This document shows, in pieces, positions 47,817 to 55,226 of a stretch of 64,000 nt of DNA. The position numbers and the translations under genes were made by a program. The stretch is taken from contig CAVUPB010000007.1 of the NCBI GenBank assembly GCA_963743275.1, positions 310,001 to 374,000 on the forward strand, read 5' to 3'. Under the pieces are notes generated by a model. The model did not search any database, had not been told where the DNA came from, and saw only the letters and a list, made by a program, of their open reading frames with translations. Numbering within the stretch: the first letter of the stretch is position 1; each line of letters begins with the position of its first letter. This DNA is from JALYLC01 sp963743275. GTDB lineage: Bacteria > Actinomycetota > Thermoleophilia > Gaiellales > JALYLC01.

Positions 47817-49007
47817 GTGAGCACCCACGAGCTGGCGCTGCTGCTGGCGGTCGCGGGCGTAGCCGCCACCGCGGCGCTCGCGCTCGAGCCCGCGGCTCGG
47901 TCACTGGGCATCCCGACGCCGCTGGTGTTCCTGCTCGGCGGGCTGGGGCTCGGACTGATCTGGGGTGGGTCGCATGCAGCTGCGCGCCCGGACGCGATCG
48001 CGATCTTCGGCAGCGTCGCGCTCGTGATCGTGCTCCTGCAGGGTGGCTTGGCAACCGGCCTCGGGGCCGTACGCCGCCAGCTGGCGCCCGTGCTCGCGCT
48101 CGGCGTCGTCGGCACGGGTGTGACGTTCGGTCTCGTCGCGCTCGCGGCTCACGCGTTCGCGGGGCTCGACTGGACGCAGTCGCTCCTGCTCGGTGCGGTA
48201 CTGTCGCCGACCGACCCGGCGGCGGTCTTTGCGGCGGTTTCCCGTGCCGGGGCCGGGAAGGCGCGCATCGTGCCGCTGCTGGAGGGCGAGGCGGGGTTCA
48301 ACGATCCCGTCGCGATCGCGCTCACGCTCGCACTCGTCGCTGCGGCCGGCTCCCCGGACGGCATCGACGCCCTTTCGATCGCGGGCACGACGATGCGTGA
48401 GCTTGCCGTCGGCAGCGCCGTGGGGCTCGTGGCAGGGGTGGTGGCGGTGCGCGTCCTGGGGCCGCGCAAGCCAGAGATCGCGATGGCGCCGCCTCTCGCC
48501 GTGCTCGCAGGAGGGCTCGCGACGTTCGGCGTGGGATCGCTCGCCCACGGCAGCGGCTTCGTCGCGGTCTACCTTTACGGGCTCGTGCTCGGCGACGCCG
48601 CCGATCTGCCTCAGGCGGCCGACGTGCGCGCGTTCGGCGAGCAGCTGGGCGCGGTCGCGGAGATCGCGATGTTCGTGCTGCTCGGCGTTGCCCTCGCCCA
48701 GGTGCCGCTGCAAGGCGCGCTCGTCGACGCCGCCGTGCTCACGCTCGTGCTCGTGCTCGTGATCCGGCCCGGCATTGCCTATCCCGCTCTGCGGGCGTTC
48801 CGGTTCTCGCACGGCGAGGCGGTGTTCGCGAGCGCAGGCGGGCTGAAGGGCGCCGTGCCGATCCTGCTCGCCGCCCTGCCATTGCAGGCGGACATCGACG
48901 GGTCGCGACGCATCTTCGCGCTCGCCGGGCTGGTCGTGCTCGCCTCGCTGGCGGTGCAAGGCTCGGCCGTGGGGCGCCTCGCGCCGCACGTGGCCGAGCG
49001 GACCTGA
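47817..49007 (+). CDS. CPA1-family Na+/H+ or K+/H+ antiporter
   Basis: 396-residue inner-membrane cation/proton antiporter with about 12 transmembrane segments. The ion-binding core is seen as LGAVLSPTDPAAVFAAVSR and LEGEAGFNDPVAIALTLAL, the CPA1 (NhaP/CvrA-like) motifs with the ND pair. There is no C-terminal TrkA_C or cyclic-nucleotide domain, so it is shorter than NhaP2. GTG start eight bases after leuA; co-transcription is possible though functionally unrelated. Confidence 0.9.
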   Translation: MSTHELALLLAVAGVAATAALALEPAARSLGIPTPLVFLLGGLGLGLIWGGSHAAARPDAIAIFGSVALVIVLLQGGLATGLGAVRRQLAPVLALGVVGTGVTFGLVALAAHAFAGLDWTQSLLLGAVLSPTDPAAVFAAVSRAGAGKARIVPLLEGEAGFNDPVAIALTLALVAAAGSPDGIDALSIAGTTMRELAVGSAVGLVAGVVAVRVLGPRKPEIAMAPPLAVLAGGLATFGVGSLAHGSGFVAVYLYGLVLGDAADLPQAADVRAFGEQLGAVAEIAMFVLLGVALAQVPLQGALVDAAVLTLVLVLVIRPGIAYPALRAFRFSHGEAVFASAGGLKGAVPILLAALPLQADIDGSRRIFALAGLVVLASLAVQGSAVGRLAPHVAERT

Positions 49008-49646
49008 CTAGGCCCGGCGCGCCGGGTGCGCGAGCGTCGCGAGGACGCCGAGCCCGATCAGGATGCCGCCGCCGGCCATGCGCTCGGCGCGCCGGGCGCG
49101 GGCGCTGCGGCGCAGGAGTCCGACGGCGCTGCCGGCGCCGAGCGCCCAGAGGGCATCGCTCACGGTGGCGATCGCGATCCACACCAGCCCGAGGATTGCC
49201 GCCTGCAGGGCGACGTGGCCGCGCTCGGGGTCGACGAACTGGGGGAGGAAGGCCAGGAAGAAAAGCGCCGTCTTCGGGTTCAGCGCGTTCACGACCATGC
49301 CCTGGCGGAAGATCGAGCCGAGCGGACGCGTGCGCGCCATGCCTTCGCCCGCCGTTTCGTCGCGCTCGAGCAGCCGCCGGATCCCGAGCACCACCAGGTA
49401 CGCGCCGCCCGCGATCTTGAGTACGGAGAACGCCGTCGCGGACGACGCGATGATCGCGGAGACGCCGAGCGCCGCCCCGATCACGTGCACGAATCCGCCG
49501 ATCTCGATGCCGAGCACGGCGGCGAGGCCGCCCTTGCGCCCGTGGCCGATGCTCTGCGAGACGATGTAGAGCACGGCGGGACCGGGAATGATGATGAGCG
49601 CGAACGCGGCGACGGCGAACAGCTCGAGGGCCGACAGCGAGGGCAT
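49008..49646 (-). CDS. LysE family exporter
   Basis: 212-residue amino-acid or homoserine/threonine exporter with six hydrophobic segments. The LysE/RhtB signature IIIPGPAVLYIVSQSIGHGRKGGLAAVLGIEIGGFVHVIGAALGVSAI opens the protein and RQGMVVNALNPKTALFFLAFLPQFVDP follows in the middle. Its stop abuts the antiporter stop. TAGGCT six bases upstream of ATG 49646 suggests a leaderless transcript. Confidence 0.92.
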   Translation of the reverse strand: MPSLSALELFAVAAFALIIIPGPAVLYIVSQSIGHGRKGGLAAVLGIEIGGFVHVIGAALGVSAIIASSATAFSVLKIAGGAYLVVLGIRRLLERDETAGEGMARTRPLGSIFRQGMVVNALNPKTALFFLAFLPQFVDPERGHVALQAAILGLVWIAIATVSDALWALGAGSAVGLLRRSARARRAERMAGGGILIGLGVLATLAHPARRA

Positions 49647-49652
49647 CGCGTG

Positions 49653-49658
49653 AGCCTA
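49653..49658 (-). promoter_or_regulatory. -10 hexamer TAGGCT, leaderless promoter for the LysE gene
   Basis: TAGGCT on the minus strand, six bases before ATG 49646. It overlaps the end of the upstream small gene. Confidence 0.45.
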
Positions 49659-50087
49659 GCGGGACTCGATCCGGATGCGCAGCTGGTCGACGGGGCTGTC
49701 CGGGGCGTCCGCGGCCAGGATGACGTAGACGACGGCTCGCGCCGGCAGTGCGGGGTCGTCCAGGAAGCCCTGCAGCTCCGGTCCCAGGCTCTGGGTGCGG
49801 GGGCCGTCCTCGAGCGGCCCGAGCAGGTCCGCGAGCTCGGGCAGCGCCCAGTCCGCAGCCGCGGCGAGCTCGGGGAAGGCGACGCCGAACCTGCCCTCGC
49901 TCCAGGGTCGCAGCTCGATCGCGGTGAACGCCGGGAAGCGCGTCGGCTCGACGCGCAGGAACTCCGCCGCGCGCTCGCTCGGATGCACGTCTCCCAGCAA
50001 CGCTGCGGCCGGCGGGCCCTGGAAGCGGCAGAGCGTGCGCAGCAGCTCGGCCAGCTGGGCGGCCGGGGCCGGTGCACCATCGGTCAC
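49656..50087 (-). CDS. Small protein paired with the HExxH protein; possible immunity or adaptor protein
   Basis: 143 residues, acidic, no signal or membrane segment, no recognised domain. Features: a helical N-terminus (AAQLAELLRTLCRF), FTAIELRPWSEGRFGVAFPELAAAADWALPELADLLGPL in the centre, and a beta strand ARAVVYVILAADAP near the end. The GTG start overlaps the stop of the 953-residue gene by four bases (GTGA), so production of the two is coupled. This is the layout of toxin-immunity or effector-chaperone pairs; that role is inference. Confidence 0.65.
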   Translation of the reverse strand: MTDGAPAPAAQLAELLRTLCRFQGPPAAALLGDVHPSERAAEFLRVEPTRFPAFTAIELRPWSEGRFGVAFPELAAAADWALPELADLLGPLEDGPRTQSLGPELQGFLDDPALPARAVVYVILAADAPDSPVDQLRIRIESR

Positions 50088-52945
50088 TTGCGGCCCTGGA
50101 GCACGTCGATCAGCTCCTGCTCGGCGTGCGTGGTCTTCTGGAGCGCGGTCATCCACTGCTTCACGGCCCGCAGCAGCCCGGCTCGTGCCAGCGGTGGAAC
50201 CCGCACGCCCGGTGTCGCGAGCGCACTGCGCACCTCCCGCCGGGCCTTCTCGACGCCGTCGTAGGCGCGCAGCTCGCCCTGCCGGGCCTCACGGAGCGCG
50301 TCCGCCAGCCGGGCCTGCTCCTTGACCGCGGCGGACACCTCGCCGCCCTTCTCGTAGGCGGGGACCTCCTCCGGGAAGTTGCGGTACTCCTCGACGATCG
50401 GGCGGTGCTCCTTCTCGACCGCTTCGAATTCGGCGTTGGCCTTCTCGAAGAGCTCCTTGTCCGTCCCGCCCCCGACCCGCTCCTCGAACGTCTTGCCCGC
50501 GGCGGCGAGCGCCTCGATGGCCGGGTTCAGCTTGGTCAGGATCTCGTTGCGGCGCGCGCCCTTCTTGGGGTCGTAGACGTTCTCGTGGATCGCGGCCGTG
50601 ACGCGGTCGATCTCGCTGCCGGCCTTGTAGGGCTCGATCTTCGACTCGATCGCATCCTGGATCCGCTCCTTCGGGATGCGCAGGCTGTCGGAGAGCGCCT
50701 GCGCGTCCTTGCCCGTGAGCGCGTACTCGCGCTTGGCGACCCGGAAGAACTGGATCGCGTGCTCCATCTCGTGCCGGGCGACCTCGCAGGCCCAGGCGAA
50801 CTCGTCGATGCTCGGGTTCTTCTTCGAGACGAGCGACTGGTCGATCTCGATGTGCCAGGTCTCCTTGTAGAAGAGGCCGCCCTTGATCTTCGCCAGCACG
50901 ATGTCGGGCTTGGGCACGCCGGTCTTCGCGTGCAGCGTCCCGTGCACGGCGTCGACCAGCGCCTGGGCGCGCTCCTGGGGCGACATCTCGCCCCACTTCA
51001 GGCGCAGCGGCTCGAGGTTGCCGGCGATCATCCGCGCCTCGGCCATGATCGTCGTCGGCTCGGGGCCCCTGATGCCGCCGGACATGGGCGAGGGGCGCTC
51101 GCCCGTCAGGGGCGCCCCCTCGGGGCCGGCGAGCGCGTCCACGACCTCGCGCGATCCGGTGATCTCGTGCGTCCCCTGCGGGGCGGCCGGCTCGGCCGTG
51201 TGCTCGGGAGCCGCGCTGTGCGCGTGCACGAACGAGCCGGCCGTGTCCATCAGGCCCGACTCGACGGCCGAGTCGGTGACGAGGTTGCAGACCTCGGCGA
51301 GGCTCTGCGGGAACGCCTTGCCCGAGATGATCTTGTCCAGGGCCATCTTGGCCGGGACGTTGTAGAACGACGAGGTGGTGGCGCCGGCGGCGCTCAGGAC
51401 CGTGCGCGCGGTGGCCTCGCTGAGGCCGTACTTCGTGACCAGGCGGGCGCCGAAGCGGGCGGTCAGGGCCTCGACGAAGGCGCCTTGGGTGAGCCCGCCG
51501 AAGAGCCCGGCGAGCCCCTCGATGGCGGCCTGCTCGGCGAGGCCCTGGAGGTCGATCTTGTTGCTCGGGTCGATCCAGTGGGCGACGACCTGCTCGGAGC
51601 CCTCCTGCGCGAACGTGTAGCCCGCGGCGCCGATCGCCGAGCGGATGACGCCGCCCGTGCCCGTGAAGGCCGATGCGATCTTGCCCGCGGTCTTGGCGCG
51701 CTCCAGCCACTTCACGGCCGTGCCCGCGCCCTTCATGACGCGGCGCTCGTAGCCCGCGAAGCGCGCGGTCGCCACCGTCGTGCTCTGCTCGCAGAGGTTG
51801 AGCGCCGCCACGGCGAGCTCGATCTTCCCCTCGCCCAGGAAGCGCCTGGCCGCTTCGAGCTGCAGCTCCGGGTCGTGCCAGATCCCGGGGCCCGACTCGC
51901 TGTCCTTGAGCTTCGGGTAGTCGCCGGCCTCGGCCTCGCGCTCGGCGATCGCCGCCTGCAGGGCGAGCGCCTCCTTCTTGGGGAGCGTGCCGAGCTTCTG
52001 CTTCGCGACGAGCTGCAGCGTCGCGAGCTCGATCGCGCTCGGGCCGCCGAGCGCCTCGCTGACGTGCCGAACGACGCCGTGCTCGGCATTCTTGTCGCTG
52101 CGCTCCTGATGCTCGATCTTCATGATCGAGATGTGCGACTCGAGCTCGATGACGCCCGAGCGCAGCGCCTTGATCGAAGGGCTGTCCGACACCTCGGCCA
52201 CGTACTTCTCGCGGAACTCCCGCATGTCCATGAGGTCGTCCCAGGTGACGATGCCCTTCGTGTGCTTGATCCGGTACCCGCCCCACAGGAGGTTGACGTG
52301 CGGGATGCCCGACTGCAGCCCTGGATTCTGGGACTCCTCCAGGGCGCTGACGATCTCGCGCTTGCTCGTCAGCTCGGCCACGAGCGGCTTCGAGGAGAAG
52401 TACTCGATCGCCCACGTGCGGTAGCGCTGCTCGGCGTCGACGTTCCATGCCTGCGGCGCCCCGACATCGGGCGAGAGGATGGCCGCGGGGCTGAGCGTGG
52501 CTCTGCTCCTCCCTTCGTCCACGAACTTGCGGCGAGACTCGATGCGGGCGTGCTCGTCGAGGTAGTCGGACGAGATGATCGGCGCGGTGCTCGTCGGATC
52601 GAGGAACGTCGAGCGCTCGTGCTTCTCGTGCCGGACGAGAGCCTCGTCGACCTTGCGATTCGCCGCCCAGCCCTCGATCACGTCGTGCCAGATCTTGAGC
52701 TGGTCGTACGACATCGCCGCGATGATCCCGGGATTTGCGGCGTCGAACGCCGCGAGGCTGGGCCCCGCCGTCGCTGCCGCCGCGCCGGGCCCGCCGGGCT
52801 GGCGCTGAAGCAGCGCGGCGGTGGCGCGGTTGCCCGAGCCGCGCTGCACGCGCTGCAGGAGCGGCAGGGCCTGATCCGGCCGGCGCGCCTCGGCCTCCTC
52901 GACCGCGGGGCGGCCGGCGTCGAGACGGCGCTGCGCCGGCCCCAC
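50084..52945 (-). CDS. Large HExxH metallopeptidase-like protein with injection-system-associated N-terminal signature
   Basis: 953 residues. Residues 29-52 read LLQRVQRGSGNRATAALLQRQPGG, the GNRA/LLQR pattern that opens many proteins linked to extracellular contractile injection systems, often with a DUF4157 peptidase. The middle (about 400-560) is rich in Gly/Ala helices (TGGVIRSAIGAAGYTFAQEG, LAGLFGGLTQGAFVEAL), like a translocation or membrane-active region. HEMEH at 725-729, in ARHEMEHAIQFFRVAKREY, is a zinc HExxH motif. The C-terminus is a charged coiled-coil. No signal peptide. It is Lys-rich compared with its Arg-rich neighbours, hinting at transfer. GTG 52945 has AGGAAG upstream. Toxin or effector function is inference. 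Confidence 0.7.
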   Translation of the reverse strand: MGPAQRRLDAGRPAVEEAEARRPDQALPLLQRVQRGSGNRATAALLQRQPGGPGAAAATAGPSLAAFDAANPGIIAAMSYDQLKIWHDVIEGWAANRKVDEALVRHEKHERSTFLDPTSTAPIISSDYLDEHARIESRRKFVDEGRSRATLSPAAILSPDVGAPQAWNVDAEQRYRTWAIEYFSSKPLVAELTSKREIVSALEESQNPGLQSGIPHVNLLWGGYRIKHTKGIVTWDDLMDMREFREKYVAEVSDSPSIKALRSGVIELESHISIMKIEHQERSDKNAEHGVVRHVSEALGGPSAIELATLQLVAKQKLGTLPKKEALALQAAIAEREAEAGDYPKLKDSESGPGIWHDPELQLEAARRFLGEGKIELAVAALNLCEQSTTVATARFAGYERRVMKGAGTAVKWLERAKTAGKIASAFTGTGGVIRSAIGAAGYTFAQEGSEQVVAHWIDPSNKIDLQGLAEQAAIEGLAGLFGGLTQGAFVEALTARFGARLVTKYGLSEATARTVLSAAGATTSSFYNVPAKMALDKIISGKAFPQSLAEVCNLVTDSAVESGLMDTAGSFVHAHSAAPEHTAEPAAPQGTHEITGSREVVDALAGPEGAPLTGERPSPMSGGIRGPEPTTIMAEARMIAGNLEPLRLKWGEMSPQERAQALVDAVHGTLHAKTGVPKPDIVLAKIKGGLFYKETWHIEIDQSLVSKKNPSIDEFAWACEVARHEMEHAIQFFRVAKREYALTGKDAQALSDSLRIPKERIQDAIESKIEPYKAGSEIDRVTAAIHENVYDPKKGARRNEILTKLNPAIEALAAAGKTFEERVGGGTDKELFEKANAEFEAVEKEHRPIVEEYRNFPEEVPAYEKGGEVSAAVKEQARLADALREARQGELRAYDGVEKARREVRSALATPGVRVPPLARAGLLRAVKQWMTALQKTTHAEQELIDVLQGRK

Positions 52946-52947
52946 GG

Positions 52948-52971
52948 TCAGGCTTCCTGGCTGCTCGCCAT
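52948..52971 (-). CDS. Seven-codon leaderless mini-frame before the HExxH gene
   Basis: ATG 52971 encodes MASSQEA and stops at TGA 52950-52948, two bases before the GTG of the large gene; its AGGAAG codons form that gene's ribosome binding site. TAGACT lies six bases upstream of the ATG. Either a coupling mini-frame or the true N-terminus displaced by a one-base frameshift. Confidence 0.4.
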   Translation of the reverse strand: MASSQEA

Positions 52972-52977
52972 CGCTTG

Positions 52978-52983
52978 AGTCTA
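52978..52983 (-). promoter_or_regulatory. -10 hexamer TAGACT before the HExxH gene
   Basis: TAGACT on the minus strand, six bases before ATG 52971, matching the leaderless spacing seen across the window. Confidence 0.45.
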
Positions 52984-53045
52984 CGCGCCCATGTGAGCAC
53001 CGAAGTGGTGATTGAGGCGCGGGCAGCGGGGCCGATGGCGCCAGG

Positions 53046-54407
53046 ATGGAACTCGTTCACGACGGGGAGAGCGAGCTGCGCCAGTCCGAGGTCATCGCGG
53101 CGCTCTCGCATGCGCTCGACATGACCGAGGGCAATCCGGTCGGCCAGGCCGAGCGCAGCTGCCTGATCGGCATGCGCATCGCGCACGAGCTGCAGCTCGG
53201 GCCGGAGGAGCGCTACGCTCTCTATTACGCGCTGCTGCTCAAGGACGTCGGCTGCTCGTCGTCGGCCGCGCGCATGTGCGAGCTCTTCGGCACCGACGAC
53301 ATCGCGCTCAAGACGCACGGCAAGCTCGTCGACTGGACGAAGCCGGCCCAGGTCGTCCGCTACACGTCGCACCACGTGGCGGGCGGGCGCATCGCCCGCG
53401 CCCAGCGCACGCTCTCGGTGCTGCGCTCGCTCGCGGCCGAGGGCAAGGAGATCGTGGAGACGCGCTGCGACCGCGGCGCGGCGATCATCCGCAGCCTCGG
53501 CTTCCCCGACGCGAGCGCCGATGCCGTGCGCGCGCTCGACGAGTACTGGGACGGCCGCGGCCAGCCGTTCGGCCTGAGCGGCGAGGAGATCCCGCTGCTC
53601 GCGCGCATCGCCGGCCTGAGCCAGACGGCCGAGGTCTTCTTCGCCGCGCACGGCCTCGCCGCCGCGCACGAGATGGTGCGCGAGCGGCGCGGGCGCTGGT
53701 TCGACCCGGCACTCGCCGACGTCGTGCTCGCGATCGGCCCCGGCGACCGCCTCTGGGAAGACCTCGTGCGCGACGACGTGCCCGCGCAGGTGCTCGCGCT
53801 CGAGCCGGCCGACCGCGTGCAGGTGCTCGACGGCGCGGGGCTCGACCGCATCTGCGAGGCCTTCGCCGACGTGATCGACGCGAAGTCCCCGTTCACCGCC
53901 CGCCACTCGCGCGGCGTCGCGGCGTACGCCGGCGCGATCGCCGAGCAGCTCGGCTTCCTGCCCGCCCAGCGCCGCGACCTGCACCGCTCGGGCCTGCTCC
54001 ACGACATCGGCAAGCTCGGCATCCCGAACACGATCCTCGACAAGCCCGCGAAGCTGACCGACGAGGAGTTCGCGCGCATGCGCAAGCACCCCGCCTTCAC
54101 CGAGGCGATCCTCGCGGGCATCCCGGCCTTCGAGGACATCGCCTCCGTCGCGGCCGCGCACCACGAGCGCCTCGACGGGCGCGGCTACCACCGCGGAGTG
54201 CCGGCCGGCGACCTGCCGCTGAGCGCGCGCGCCCTCGCCGTCGCCGACGTCTTCGAGGCCCTCACGGCCGACCGCCCCTACCGCAGCCCGATGGACCCGG
54301 ACGAGGCCTTCGCCCTCGCCCGCCGCGACGCCGGGCACCTCGACCAGCACTGCGTCGAGGCGCTGGCCGCGGCGCTCGACCAGGCGGCGGAGCGGTTCGC
54401 GGCGTAG
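53046..54407 (+). CDS. HD-GYP phosphodiesterase with degenerate N-terminal HD domain
   Basis: 453-residue cytoplasmic c-di-GMP phosphodiesterase candidate. The N-terminal half is a decayed HD-GYP: LLLKDVGC replaces LLHDIGK, and DEYWDGRGQPFGLSGEEIPLLARI keeps the GYP-like loop. The C-terminal half is intact: RHSRGVAAYAGAIAEQLGF, HRSGLLHDIGKLGIPNTILDKPAKLTDEEF, HHERLDGRGYHRGV (GYP read as GYH), LAVADVFEALTADRPYR. No membrane or receiver domain. The start is weak, without a good ribosome binding site; the gene is divergent from the HExxH gene. Confidence 0.88.
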   Translation: MELVHDGESELRQSEVIAALSHALDMTEGNPVGQAERSCLIGMRIAHELQLGPEERYALYYALLLKDVGCSSSAARMCELFGTDDIALKTHGKLVDWTKPAQVVRYTSHHVAGGRIARAQRTLSVLRSLAAEGKEIVETRCDRGAAIIRSLGFPDASADAVRALDEYWDGRGQPFGLSGEEIPLLARIAGLSQTAEVFFAAHGLAAAHEMVRERRGRWFDPALADVVLAIGPGDRLWEDLVRDDVPAQVLALEPADRVQVLDGAGLDRICEAFADVIDAKSPFTARHSRGVAAYAGAIAEQLGFLPAQRRDLHRSGLLHDIGKLGIPNTILDKPAKLTDEEFARMRKHPAFTEAILAGIPAFEDIASVAAAHHERLDGRGYHRGVPAGDLPLSARALAVADVFEALTADRPYRSPMDPDEAFALARRDAGHLDQHCVEALAAALDQAAERFAA

Positions 54408-54488
54408 GCCCGGGGCCCGCGTCAGCCAGCTTGCCCGGACGGTTCGACGATAGAGATCCCATCGTGAACGAGTGGGGGCGGAGTGATG

Positions 54489-55226
54489 TCACACGACCGC
54501 CAGCGCCCCCGGCTCCAGCAGCCGGCTGACCGGCAGCCGGTCGCGGAGGAGGTGCACCGGGTCGTCGCGCAGCTCGGCGAGCAGCCCGAGATAGACCTCG
54601 CGCGGGATCTCGATCGCCCCGAGCGAGCGCAGGTGCGGCGTCACGTGCTGCACTTCGAACAGCCCCGCTCGCGCCTCGATCAGCCGCGCCGCCAGGTCGA
54701 CGAGCGCGATCTTCGAGGCGTCCGTGACGCGGTGGAACATCGACTCGCCGCAGAACACGGCGCCCACCATCACGCCGTAGATGCCGCCGACGAGGCGCTC
54801 GCCGTCCCAGACCTCGACGCTGTGCGCGTGCCCGAGGCGGTGCAGCTCGGCGTAGGCGGCGGCGAGGTCGTCGCTGATCCAGGTGCCGGACTCGCCCGGG
54901 CGCGGCTCGCGGCAGCCTGCGACGACGGCCGCGAAGTCCGCGTCGAGCGTCGCGTCGTAGCCGCAGCGGCGCAGGGTGCGGGCGAGCGAGCGCGAGACGT
55001 GGACGCGGTCGAGCGGCAGCACGCCGCGGCGGGGCGGGCAGAACCAGGGGACGGCGTCGATCGAGTCGTGCGGCCAGGGGAACACGCCCTGGCGGTAGGC
55101 GTCCACCAGCGTCGCCGGCTCGAGGTCGGCGCCGACGCCGACGAGGCCGTGCTCGTCGCCGGGGGTCGCAGCCGGGAAGGACCAGCCGCTGCGCGGCAGG
55201 TCGTCCGGCGCGGGCGTCCTCGTCAG
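54489..55226 (-). CDS. aat: Leucyl/phenylalanyl-tRNA--protein transferase, probable CTG start
   Basis: Adds Leu or Phe to proteins with N-terminal Lys or Arg, making them ClpS/ClpA(C)P substrates. 245 residues. Core motifs: GLVGVGADLEPATLVDAYRQGVFPWP, PWFCPPRRGVLPLDRVHVSRSLARTLRR, GTWISDDLAAAYAELHRLGHAHSVEVWDGERLVGGIYGVMVGAVFCGESMF. No ATG, GTG or TTG exists before the conserved GVGADL; the only sensible start is CTG 55226, overlapping the aminotransferase stop as CTGA, with GGGGAG three bases upstream. A GTG inside the fold would delete conserved residues. Aat plus ClpC in one genome fits an N-end-rule pathway. Confidence 0.88.
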   Translation of the reverse strand: MTRTPAPDDLPRSGWSFPAATPGDEHGLVGVGADLEPATLVDAYRQGVFPWPHDSIDAVPWFCPPRRGVLPLDRVHVSRSLARTLRRCGYDATLDADFAAVVAGCREPRPGESGTWISDDLAAAYAELHRLGHAHSVEVWDGERLVGGIYGVMVGAVFCGESMFHRVTDASKIALVDLAARLIEARAGLFEVQHVTPHLRSLGAIEIPREVYLGLLAELRDDPVHLLRDRLPVSRLLEPGALAVV

